Below are positions 17,020-23,770 of a stretch of DNA of 64,000 nt, in pieces. The notes under the pieces are model-generated. The model was not told the DNA's origin and did no database searches. It saw only the letters and a list, made by a program, of their open reading frames with translations. How positions within the stretch are numbered: the first letter of the stretch is position 1; each line of letters starts with the position of its first letter. The DNA is taken from the NCBI GenBank assembly GCA_965218055.1, contig CBDCKA010000002.1:434001-498000 (forward strand). Reading direction: 5' to 3'. A program made the position numbers and the translations under genes. The DNA is from CBDBKE01 sp965218055 (lineage in GTDB: Bacteria; Acidobacteriota; Terriglobia; JAJPHL01; JAPKYU01).

Positions 17020-18159
17020 ATGTGGGATGTCGCTATTGTTGGTGCTGGACCGGCCGGATGCGCCGCGGCCATCGAACTGGCGCGGGCTGGCGCCAAGATC
17101 GGCCTGCTGGAGAAAGCGGCCTTCCCGCGTGACAAGCTGTGCGGCGAGTTTCTCTCAGCGGCGGGAGCACGCGTCGTGGAGGAACTGGGTTGCGGCCCAC
17201 AGTTCTGCGCGGCGCAACCGGCACCCATCGAGCGTGCGGTGGTGGTGACTGCCTCGGGCGCCCGATTTAAATTCCCCTTCCCGGCCCCCGCCTACGGCCT
17301 GTCGCGGCTGCGTTTGGACCACCTGCTAGCTCAGGCAGCGCAGGCCGCCGGCGCGGAACTGATCGAGAAGGCCGAGATCATCCGCCTGGAACGCAGCAGC
17401 CAGACGCTCGAGACACGTGACGGCCGGGAGTTTCAGTCGCGAACTGTGCTGCTGGCGGCCGGACGGCACTCGCTGCTACAGCCCCTGAGAGCCCATTCGC
17501 CTGCTGGGGGCGGAGCGCTCTGGCCTGCCCGGAACGGCAAGCAGGCCAACCCTGCATATTTCGCCTTTAAAGCGCATTATCGGGGCCAATGCGCCAGCCA
17601 GGTGGAACTCTACTTCTTCCCCGGCGGCTACTGCGGCCTGGCGCCGATTGAGGACGGACGGGTGAATCTGTGCTGCCTGGTCGAGAAAAGCCTCCTCGCT
17701 GCCGGCTCGGCCGAGCAGGTGCTGGCGCGCGTCCCCGGCCTCGGGGCGCGCCTGGCTGGATGGAGGCGCGAGCAACCCTTTCAGTTCACGGGGCCGGTGT
17801 CCATGGGCTGGCGCCAACCCCCACCCAACCTGTTGGCGGCCGGCGATGGGGCGCTGTTTCCGGATCCGTTTACCGGTCAGGGGATGTCGGTAGCACTGGA
17901 AACCGGGCGCATGGCGGCCCAGCATGTGCTGTGCGGTAGCGAAGATGTCTCGGAATCTATCGAGGCCTACTCCCGCCAATTACAGAGGCGCTTCGGCGGG
18001 CAACTGCGTGGGGCGGGCTTGCTTCGCGCAGCCACAGCGCCCTGGCTGGAGCCTACGCTGTCGCGAGTGCTCTGCTGTGTCCCACTCCGTCAGGCCGCAT
18101 GGCACCTCATCCGCCACTACAGCAGGCTTGCCGCAACCCAACCAGGTGCGGGACAATAG
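17020..18159 (+). CDS. FAD-dependent oxidoreductase, geranylgeranyl reductase-like
   Basis: 379 residues with a PHBH/GGR fold. The FAD Rossmann motif VAIVGAGPAGCAAAIELARAG starts at residue 5, followed by LLEKAAFPRDKLCGEFLS, the isoalloxazine-contacting DKxCGE of the GGR/halogenase group. Near residue 270 is LLAAGDGALFPDPFTGQGMSVALE, the second flavin motif. Members reduce prenyl or fatty-chain double bonds or hydroxylate aromatic lipids. It ends the ketosynthase-methyltransferase-oxidoreductase set. Stop at 18159, with tRNA-Gln 9 bases beyond it. Confidence 0.87.
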   Translation: MWDVAIVGAGPAGCAAAIELARAGAKIGLLEKAAFPRDKLCGEFLSAAGARVVEELGCGPQFCAAQPAPIERAVVVTASGARFKFPFPAPAYGLSRLRLDHLLAQAAQAAGAELIEKAEIIRLERSSQTLETRDGREFQSRTVLLAAGRHSLLQPLRAHSPAGGGALWPARNGKQANPAYFAFKAHYRGQCASQVELYFFPGGYCGLAPIEDGRVNLCCLVEKSLLAAGSAEQVLARVPGLGARLAGWRREQPFQFTGPVSMGWRQPPPNLLAAGDGALFPDPFTGQGMSVALETGRMAAQHVLCGSEDVSESIEAYSRQLQRRFGGQLRGAGLLRAATAPWLEPTLSRVLCCVPLRQAAWHLIRHYSRLAATQPGAGQ

Positions 18160-18168
18160 TCAGAAGAC

Positions 18169-18242
18169 TGCCTGGTCGTCCAATGGTAGGACGCAGGACT
18201 TTGGATCCTGTTATGGAGGTTCGAATCCTCCCCAGGCAGCCA
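18169..18242 (+). tRNA. tRNA-Gln (anticodon UUG)
   Basis: A full cloverleaf can be drawn. Acceptor stem TGCCTGG (18169-18175) pairs with CCAGGCA (18232-18238); D stem GTCC pairs with GGAC; anticodon stem CAGGA (18194-18198) pairs with TCCTG (18206-18210) around loop CTTTGGA, anticodon TTG at 18201-18203; T stem GGAGG pairs with CCTCC around TTCGAAT. The discriminator is G at 18239 and CCA is encoded (18240-18242). All stems are perfect. Confidence 0.97.
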
Positions 18243-18405
18243 GCAGGCCCAGGCGACCAGCAAGTTCGTCTCGCCTATACGACCAGCAGGTTCGTTTCAC
18301 CAATAGGAATCGAGAACGCCCGCGGCCAAAGCCGGACGGGACCCCGACGACGCTCATTTTCCTTGCTGAAATCAGGTTCGTTTTTCTTGGTCCAGTCTTG
18401 CACCC

Positions 18406-18792
18406 TCAGGATATCGTGGCAGCCTGGGTGGTTCGACCGTTTCTGTGGAGTAGAGCTTTCCTGGCGGGCTTGTCTCCAACGCGCATGAATTCGTACCGAT
18501 CAATCTTCACCGCGACATCCATGCGGTTCCGGCGGGCGCGGGCCACCCGGACCACACGGCCCATGCAGCGCAACTGCACCGGGGCGGTCTGCGTGACCGA
18601 TTCCGGCATGGTCAGCACCATCTCCATCGTCGTCCCCGGAAGCACTTGTTCGTCGTATTGCAGCAGAACTCCGGTGGAGCTGATGTCCCTGGTACGGATC
18701 GTCCGGGGCGCCTTCTTCCGATCACCCGTCATCAGGACCACCGGCAAGGCCAACCCAAAACGCCGAGCGTGGCGTTTTTCTTGTGTCTTCAT
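18406..18792 (-). CDS. PilZ domain protein
   Basis: About 128 residues. EKRHARRFGLALPV supplies the RxxxR cyclic-di-GMP contact and TRDISSTGVLLQY the second D/N-x-S-x-x-G contact; the remainder is a PilZ beta-barrel (GTTMEMVLTMP, RCMGRVVRVA). The ATG at 18792 is taken because GAGGTG lies 7 bases upstream; a TTG at 18807 is possible. A stand-alone PilZ protein may act as a c-di-GMP receptor; its target is unknown. The type IV pilin genes at 22697-26532 are a plausible but unproven link. Confidence 0.88.
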   Translation of the reverse strand: MKTQEKRHARRFGLALPVVLMTGDRKKAPRTIRTRDISSTGVLLQYDEQVLPGTTMEMVLTMPESVTQTAPVQLRCMGRVVRVARARRNRMDVAVKIDRYEFMRVGDKPARKALLHRNGRTTQAATIS

Positions 18793-18992
18793 GCGCTTGC
18801 ACCTCAATCGAGAATAGAGGCATTCTAGAGAACCGAGGCCGGTCCCTCAATAGATCGGAAGACACATTTTGGGCACAGTACGAACTTCCCACCGCAGACC
18901 CCAGGACTACTAGTACTTTCGCCAGGTGCAATCCGGTAACCCAGGTGTGATTCGGTAGCAATGATAAGATGTCTTGAGAAGGAGTACCTTCC

Positions 18993-20186
18993 GTGGAACA
19001 AGCTGTCCTTCTAAGCGCCGTGCGCACTCCAGTGGCCAAATTTCAGGGAGCTCTGGCCCCGCTGCCCGCGACACTACTGGGAGCGGCTGTCGTGCGCGAG
19101 GCGGTCCGCCGGGCAGGCATCGAGCCGGAGCAGGTGGACGAGGTCATTCTGGGAAACGTGTTAAGCGCAGGATTGGGGCAAAACCCGGCACGGCAGGCGG
19201 CTCTCCGCGGCGGTCTCGCCCACCGAGTCTCGGCCATGGCCATCAACAAAGTTTGTGGTTCCGGCCTGAAGGCGGTCGGCCTGGCCGTACAGGCGATTCA
19301 AACCGGCAATGGGGGAGTGGTGGTGGCTGGCGGCATGGAGTCGATGTCCAACGCGCCCTACCTGATTCCGCAGGCGCGTTCCGGTCTGCGCCTGGGAAAC
19401 GGCCAACTGGTGGACTCGATGATCCTGGACGGCCTCTGGGATGCCTACGAAGACTGCCACATGGGCATCACCGCTGAGGTGGTGGCGGCGAAGTATGGCA
19501 TCCGTCGCGAAGAACAGGATGAGTTCGCGGTTCAGAGTCATCGCAAAGCGGTGGCCGCCGTTCGGGCCTGCCGGTTTGAGTCGCAGATTGTTCCGGTGGA
19601 GGTGCCACAGTCAAAGCGGCAGACTGTTCGCGTCGAGAAGGACGAATCCCCGCGCGAGGGCACCTCGCTCGAGGCATTGGGGCGGCTGAAGCCGGTCTTC
19701 CAAAAGGACGGCACGGTGACCGCCGGCAATGCTCCGGGAATGAACGACGGTGCGGCCGCCGTGGTAGTAGCCTCCGAATTGGTAGCAAGCCGACTGGGGC
19801 GCGCGCCGCTGGCCCGCGTAGTGGGTCAGTCTACCAGCGGCATTGCTCCCCGGATGGTGATGATGGCTCCGGTGGAAGCGGTGAATCAATTGCTGGCCAA
19901 GGTAGGCTGGGACCGGGACGGGGTGGATCTGTACGAATTGAACGAAGCCTTCGCGGTGCAGGCTCTGGCGGTGATCCGCGAACTGCGACTGGACCCAGCC
20001 AAGGTCAATGTCAACGGTGGCGCCGTGGCCCTGGGCCACCCTATTGGAGCCAGCGGCGCGCGGATCCTGGTGACCCTGCTGCACGAGATGATCGCTCGCA
20101 ACGCCCGCCGGGGCGTAGCCGCGCTCTGCCTGGGAGGGGGGAACGCCGTTGCGCTGGCCGTGGAACGAACCGACTCAAAACCGTAG
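18993..20186 (+). CDS. atoB: Acetyl-CoA C-acetyltransferase (thiolase)
   Basis: 397 residues. Catalytic Cys88 in INKVCGSGLKAV, His in GGAVALGHPIGASGAR, and the second catalytic Cys in ALCLGGGNAVAL. Condenses or cleaves acetoacetyl-CoA; may serve biosynthesis of isoprenoid or storage precursors, or degradation. The start is GTG at 18993, with a strong AAGGAG ribosome-binding sequence 8 bases upstream. Monocistronic by its spacing: a hairpin follows the stop and the next gene is convergent. Confidence 0.94.
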   Translation: MEQAVLLSAVRTPVAKFQGALAPLPATLLGAAVVREAVRRAGIEPEQVDEVILGNVLSAGLGQNPARQAALRGGLAHRVSAMAINKVCGSGLKAVGLAVQAIQTGNGGVVVAGGMESMSNAPYLIPQARSGLRLGNGQLVDSMILDGLWDAYEDCHMGITAEVVAAKYGIRREEQDEFAVQSHRKAVAAVRACRFESQIVPVEVPQSKRQTVRVEKDESPREGTSLEALGRLKPVFQKDGTVTAGNAPGMNDGAAAVVVASELVASRLGRAPLARVVGQSTSGIAPRMVMMAPVEAVNQLLAKVGWDRDGVDLYELNEAFAVQALAVIRELRLDPAKVNVNGGAVALGHPIGASGARILVTLLHEMIARNARRGVAALCLGGGNAVALAVERTDSKP

Positions 20187-20192
20187 CGTGAC

Positions 20193-20211
20193 CCCTGATC
20201 AGAAATCAGGG
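20193..20211 (+). terminator. Stem-loop after thiolase gene
   Basis: CCCTGAT (20193-20199), loop CAGAA, ATCAGGG (20205-20211): a perfect 7-bp stem 6 bases after the thiolase stop. A pyrimidine-rich but not T-pure stretch follows (GGTCTTTCCC), so it is a moderate candidate intrinsic terminator. Confidence 0.5.
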
Positions 20212-20262
20212 CCGGTTTGGGTCTTTCCCTGTTTCGTTCTCACGAACCCCTGCGTTTTCTCT

Positions 20263-21324
20263 TCACGGACTCTTCTCGCCGGTGGCGTAATATCCCTTGC
20301 GGGCATGGACACGCAGGCCCTTGCCGCGGGTCTTGACCTTCAGCTTCCGAAACTTCCCGTCCCGACGCGGATTGGATGAGGTATATCCCAAACTGTACTG
20401 GCTGCGGAGTTCCTGGGAGATTTCCTCAAAAGCGGCCGACAGGTCCTTGCTGCGCCGCACCTCAATCATTCGCCCTCCGGTCTCCTTGGACATTTTTTTC
20501 AGCGTGCGGTCGCCCGAATAGCCGTACCGGCCATAGAACCGAGGGTCGTAAAACAAGATTCCGTAGATGATGACGTTGGCCTTGTGCGCGGCCTCGATGG
20601 CTTTCCGCGACTTGACTTTGCTCCCCTGGTCCTGGCCGTCGCTGATGATCACAATGGCCTTGCGCCCCACCTCGAGGGCCAATTTTTGGCGGGCGGCCAG
20701 GTAGACTGCGTCATAGAAGTGGGTTCCTCCGACGCGCAATCCGGGAAATGGTCCCTGGGTCGTGGGCAGCGGGGTCGCGGGCGCGGGAGCGTTCACCCGC
20801 AACCGGTCCAGCGCCCGACGCAGCAAAACATGGCTGCCTGTCAGGTCTTGCAACAGATCCACCTCGGAATCAAAGCTGATTAAGAACGCCAGGTCCTGCC
20901 GCCCGATCACGCGGCGGAAGAAGATCTCGGCGGCTTCCTGCTCGGCGGGTATCAGCCGCCACTGGCTGACGCTGGTGTCCACCAGCAGTCCCAGCGTCAG
21001 CGGCAGGTTGGTTTCGCGTGAGAAGTAACGGATCTGCTGCCGCTGCCCGTCTTCGGAAATTTTGAAGTCCTCTTTGGTGAGAGTGTTGACGAGTTTCCCT
21101 TTGCGGTCCTTCACCGTGCACAGGACGTTGACCAAGTTCACGTCCACGCGGATGGTCGGCAGCGTCTGCTCATGTCCCGCTGCTTCCGCTGCGACGCGAC
21201 CCGAATTCTGATCTGCCGCCTGATCTGCCGGACGTTGTGGCGTGGGAGCGAGCAGCCAGGTTGGCAGGCAGCAGAGGCATCCCAGAAGATATGCAGTTCG
21301 TCCGGCAAGGCTCATTGCTTTCAT
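20263..21324 (-). CDS. Secreted VWFA domain protein, acidobacterial type
   Basis: 353 residues from ATG at 21324. An N-terminal hydrophobic signal (TAYLLGCLCCLPTWLL) leads to a Pro/Gln/Ala-rich region. The characteristic block RVDVNLVNVLCTVKDRKGKLVNTLTKEDF then precedes the von Willebrand factor A domain LTLGLLVDTSVSQ, an altered MIDAS (DTSVS), with GTHFYDAVY and IVIISDGQDQGS later. The sequence closes with SQYSLGYTSSNPRRDGKFR and a C-terminal RKGYYA. This layout is the VWFA-related acidobacterial domain family and the best taxonomic marker in the window. Function unknown; surface adhesion or protein scaffolding is likely. Confidence 0.9.
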   Translation of the reverse strand: MKAMSLAGRTAYLLGCLCCLPTWLLAPTPQRPADQAADQNSGRVAAEAAGHEQTLPTIRVDVNLVNVLCTVKDRKGKLVNTLTKEDFKISEDGQRQQIRYFSRETNLPLTLGLLVDTSVSQWRLIPAEQEAAEIFFRRVIGRQDLAFLISFDSEVDLLQDLTGSHVLLRRALDRLRVNAPAPATPLPTTQGPFPGLRVGGTHFYDAVYLAARQKLALEVGRKAIVIISDGQDQGSKVKSRKAIEAAHKANVIIYGILFYDPRFYGRYGYSGDRTLKKMSKETGGRMIEVRRSKDLSAAFEEISQELRSQYSLGYTSSNPRRDGKFRKLKVKTRGKGLRVHARKGYYATGEKSP

Positions 21325-21428
21325 TGTAGGCCGCCAGAGGCTTCTTGGGAATCCGATCGTTTCACAGCTGCTGGAGCGTCGAACCGGCAAACAGTAGAGA
21401 ACGGCATTCACTTCTCCCGCGGTCGTCC

Positions 21429-21493
21429 CGCTTCACGCCCCCGCTTCACGCCATCGCTTCACGCCCCCGCTTCACGCCCCCGCTTCACGCCAT
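21429..21493 (+). repeat. Five tandem copies of a 13-bp unit
   Basis: CGCTTCACGCCCC alternates with CGCTTCACGCCAT over five consecutive units (21429-21441, -21454, -21467, -21480, -21493). Non-coding, in the spacer upstream of the VWFA gene. A typical slippage-prone minisatellite, with two unit variants in the order A-B-A-A-B. Confidence 0.9.
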
Positions 21494-21544
21494 CGTTGCT
21501 CTGGATCGGTCCCCACTGAACATGGACGTGAGTGGAGAATCGCG

Positions 21545-21586
21545 CGTTTCAATCGTCGTTCGTCGATGAAGCATCAGATTGAAACG
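21545..21586. promoter_or_regulatory. Perfect 10-bp inverted repeat upstream of the micropeptide promoter
   Basis: CGTTTCAATC (21545-21554) and GATTGAAACG (21577-21586) form perfect arms separated by 22 bases. They lie 26 bases before the -35 box at 21612. The spacing of about three helical turns between arm centres suits binding of a dimeric regulator. The sequence superficially resembles CRISPR repeat ends but occurs once. Confidence 0.5.
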
Positions 21587-21611
21587 TTGAATTCCTTGAT
21601 TCACTTTTCTC

Positions 21612-21640
21612 TTGACATCAATGCAGTCAACCTCTATACA
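21612..21640 (+). promoter_or_regulatory. Consensus sigma-70 promoter of the lysine-rich micropeptide
   Basis: TTGACA (21612-21617) with a 17-base spacer and TATACA (21635-21640): the best match to the sigma-70 consensus in the window. The predicted start is about 21647, right before a hairpin. Confidence 0.8.
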
Positions 21641-21648
21641 TGGAACAT

Positions 21649-21675
21649 CATCACGATGCAGAATGCATTGTGATG
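21649..21675 (+). promoter_or_regulatory. 5' leader hairpin or operator
   Basis: CATCACGATGCA (21649-21660) and TGCATTGTGATG (21664-21675) give 12-bp arms with a 3-base loop and a single G-U pair. The stem would form at or next to the transcript's 5' end. It may stabilise a small mRNA or be a dimer operator that covers the start site. The ribosome-binding sequence lies just after it. Confidence 0.6.
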
Positions 21676-21694
21676 TGGAAGGGAGAAAAGCAAA

Positions 21695-21763
21695 ATGAAA
21701 TGCGCAGCTAAGAAGAAGGCGAAGAAGAAAGCCAAGGCCAAAACCAAAAAGAAAAAGAAGTAG
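21695..21763 (+). CDS. 22-residue lysine/alanine-rich micropeptide
   Basis: ATG at 21695 to TAG at 21763 encodes 22 residues: MKCAAKKKAKKKAK followed by AKTKKKKK. Fourteen of 22 residues are Lys; one Cys is present. AAGGGAG at 21679-21685 is a strong ribosome-binding site 9 bases upstream. The frame is bracketed by a consensus promoter, a 5' hairpin and an intrinsic-terminator-like hairpin, so it looks like an independent gene. The composition resembles the lysine/alanine tails of bacterial H1-like proteins, so nucleic acid or polyphosphate binding is plausible. I do not recognise a family. It could alternatively be the coding part of a small RNA. Confidence 0.6.
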   Translation: MKCAAKKKAKKKAKAKTKKKKK

Positions 21764-21788
21764 CTTTCAACTTCGTCAGGATTCGACC

Positions 21789-21811
21789 GGGCCTCGCCAA
21801 CAGCGAGGCCC
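21789..21811 (+). terminator. Intrinsic terminator after the micropeptide
   Basis: GGGCCTCG (21789-21796), a 7-base loop, CGAGGCCC (21804-21811), then ATTTACTTTTT. The perfect 8-bp GC stem followed by a T-rich stretch is a classical rho-independent terminator. The transcript from 21647 would be about 170 nt. Confidence 0.8.
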
Positions 21812-22021
21812 ATTTACTTTTTGGGCCTCCGCATCTCACCCCCACCACCGGCAGGCCGCGCAACGATGGGCCAACCTTCCGCGGAAACTCCGCAGGCCGC
21901 GGAACACCTTCCTTCGAATGATTCCAGCGCGGCGCACAGCAGAATACCTGTGGCGAAAGATTGGGTTGATGGCACTGGCCGCGCAGCCCTCCCGACCTGG
22001 GCCAGCTATTTCAACAGCACG

Positions 22022-22390
22022 TTAACTGATGTCGAGCGCCGACAGCAGTTCCTCAATGATGGCGGCATCCACCACGATGCTGGCGGTTTCCTGCTGGAGC
22101 CGCTCGCTCTGATCGAATGCGCGGAACAACCGTATCTTGGCGGCAGCGTATTGCTCGGTGGAAGACAGGGGGCGCCGGTGTGCCTTTTCCCAGAAGCGCA
22201 CCGCGTCGTCATAGATGAACACCGGAACGGGGAAGTTTGTCTTGCGGTCGCTGGAGACGTCGAACAGGTATTCGGTGCCGGACCGCCACCAGCCGCGCCG
22301 TGCCCGCCGCTGGTCGACAAACACGTACTGGTAGACAACCCCGGTTTCTCCGGAATAGCTCTTGACCCGACGCAGGGGGCGGCTCTCCAC
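22022..22390 (-). CDS. Hypothetical protein
   Basis: 122 residues from GTG at 22390. The sequence has alternating charged and aromatic content typical of a folded protein: VYQYVFVDQRRARRGWWRSG, EYLFDVSSDRKTNFPVPVFI and YDDAVRFWEKAHRRPLSS near the middle, and a C-terminal amphipathic helix EQYAAAKIRLFRAFDQSE. No signal, membrane segment or recognised motif. Unpaired with neighbours: upstream lies the minor-pilin cluster on the other strand. Coding is favoured over the opposite frame, whose translation is proline- and histidine-rich without structure. Confidence 0.65.
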   Translation of the reverse strand: MESRPLRRVKSYSGETGVVYQYVFVDQRRARRGWWRSGTEYLFDVSSDRKTNFPVPVFIYDDAVRFWEKAHRRPLSSTEQYAAAKIRLFRAFDQSERLQQETASIVVDAAIIEELLSALDIS

Positions 22391-22696
22391 CTGAACAGTT
22401 TACCCAACGCGGGAAAAATGGGAAGAAACGCAACAGGCGGCCGGGTTTCCTTACTTGCCTGTCATCCTCACCCGTTTTCGGAATCTGTTGTAGTTCTGGG
22501 CCTTACGCGGCAATCGCACACTTGGCAGGCAGCGTGCTACCGGTTCGTGTGTAGTTTGGTACGCGCAGCGTTTCGAGCCGCTCGGGGGGCCGGTTGCGGC
22601 TTTACAAGGGCAAGTCCAGAGAGTAGACTTTTGTCGTTGAGTTGCTGAGGTAACTCGAAAAGCTCATCCCCCGCTGGTAGTGAGAAGGATTTCCTC
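22391..22696. other. Divergent intergenic region before the pilin cluster
   Basis: About 300 bases without a gene. It must hold the promoter of the minor-pilin operon. The one notable match is a sigma-54-like sequence at 22523-22537. AAGGA before the first pilin ATG sits at 22685-22689. Confidence 0.5.
22523..22537 (+). promoter_or_regulatory. Weak sigma-54-like -24/-12 element
   Basis: TGGCAGGCAGCGTGC fits the TGGCACG-N4-TTGC pattern with GG and GC at the correct 10-base spacing and two deviations from consensus. It is 160 bases upstream of the first pilin-like gene. Sigma-54 control is known for type IV pilin genes elsewhere; here it is only a possibility. Confidence 0.25.
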
Positions 22697-23272
22697 ATGC
22701 GGCATCCAATCAGAGCCAGGACGGAAGGAACACGCGGTTCCCAAAGCGGCTTCAGCCTCCTTGAAGTCATTATAGTCGTGATCATCGTTATGGTCATGGC
22801 CGCCATGGCAGCCAAGTGGATGGGGGCCGCCGTCTCCCGCTACCGGCTCAGCGGCACCGCCCACGAAATTGCCGCCTCGGCGCAGTTGGCCCGGATCAAG
22901 GCCACGACCGGCGACGCCCGCTTCAAGGTGAAGCGGAATACCAGCCCGGTGCGGACCTACCGGACGGAGTTTAAAACCCGTACCGGCTCCTGGACACTGG
23001 ACCCCCTTTCGGCCGATTACCCCTTGCCTACGGACGTCAACTTCGACACGACCGGGATCAGCGCGGCTCCACCCGGACAGACCACAACCCAGGCCACCGC
23101 GATGGTCTTCAACACACGCGGCCTGCTGATCAATGACAGCAGCGGCGCTCCGGTCGATGGCCGCTGCTTTTACCTACAGGGAAACACCGACCGGCCGTTT
23201 GCCGTATGCGCGAACCTGACGGGTAAGATAACGGTCTACCGGCGGTTCGGCAGCGTCTGGGAGATCCAGTAG
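22697..23272 (+). CDS. Type IV pilus minor pilin, GspH/FimT-like
   Basis: 191 residues. Prepilin peptidase site SQSGFSLLEVIIVVIIVMVM: Gly before Phe+1, and Glu+5 required for assembly, followed by the hydrophobic N-terminal helix. The C-terminal globular part has two Cys (CFYLQGN, VCANLTG) that may form a disulphide. The ATG at 22697 is preceded by AAGGA 8 bases upstream. First gene of a set with PilV-, PilW- and PilX-like proteins, spaced 12-13 bases apart. Such sets prime pilus assembly and can determine the tip complex. FimT and GspH cannot be distinguished here. Confidence 0.88.
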   Translation: MRHPIRARTEGTRGSQSGFSLLEVIIVVIIVMVMAAMAAKWMGAAVSRYRLSGTAHEIAASAQLARIKATTGDARFKVKRNTSPVRTYRTEFKTRTGSWTLDPLSADYPLPTDVNFDTTGISAAPPGQTTTQATAMVFNTRGLLINDSSGAPVDGRCFYLQGNTDRPFAVCANLTGKITVYRRFGSVWEIQ

Positions 23273-23284
23273 CACGGAGAGCCT

Positions 23285-23758
23285 ATGCGGAAACCCACTT
23301 CTGATTCGCAAAGCGGAACCACGCTGGTCGAAACAATGATCGCCACCTTCATCTGCATGGTGGTGGTGTTCAGTCTGGCGGGGTTGGTGAGCATGGCTAC
23401 GAGGCAGAGCAAGGACATGGGTACTACGGCAGCACAGGCCGCCGCGCTAGCCGCTCAGCAAATGGACATTTTCATGGCACTCAGGTTTGCCGACACCCAG
23501 CTCGCTGCTGGGGGCAGCTTGACCACGAATACCACCGGCTACGTGGACTACCTGAAAGCTGACGGGACGTCCACCACCAGCACCGCGGCCGACCTCTTTT
23601 TCACCCGGCGCTGGCAGGTGAGCACCACCGGCCTGCCGGCCGGCCTCAAGCTGATTCGGGTCCGGGTTCTGGGCAAGGCGATCGGACAGGGAGTGAGCCC
23701 TGAGTCCATAGTGGGCTCTTATAAGAGCAATGAGCAGTCACCTACGTCCACAGTGTGA
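23285..23758 (+). CDS. Type IV pilus minor pilin, PilV-like
   Basis: 157 residues. Processing site SQSGTTLVETMIATFICMVV: Gly-Thr+1 with Glu+5, unusual in having Thr instead of Phe/Met at +1. The helix is followed by a short globular domain rich in Thr and Ala (TTNTTGYVDYLKADGTSTTS). Twelve bases downstream of the FimT-like gene and twelve before the PilW-like gene. The Thr at +1 is a notable deviation but is seen in several minor pilins. Confidence 0.85.
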   Translation: MRKPTSDSQSGTTLVETMIATFICMVVVFSLAGLVSMATRQSKDMGTTAAQAAALAAQQMDIFMALRFADTQLAAGGSLTTNTTGYVDYLKADGTSTTSTAADLFFTRRWQVSTTGLPAGLKLIRVRVLGKAIGQGVSPESIVGSYKSNEQSPTSTV

Positions 23759-23770
23759 AGGGGGCGCGGT

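Noticed and set aside
21545..21586. CRISPR repeat-like arms (GTTTCAATC / GATTGAAAC)
   Set aside because: Only one copy; no second repeat or spacer array and no cas genes. It is better read as an inverted repeat.
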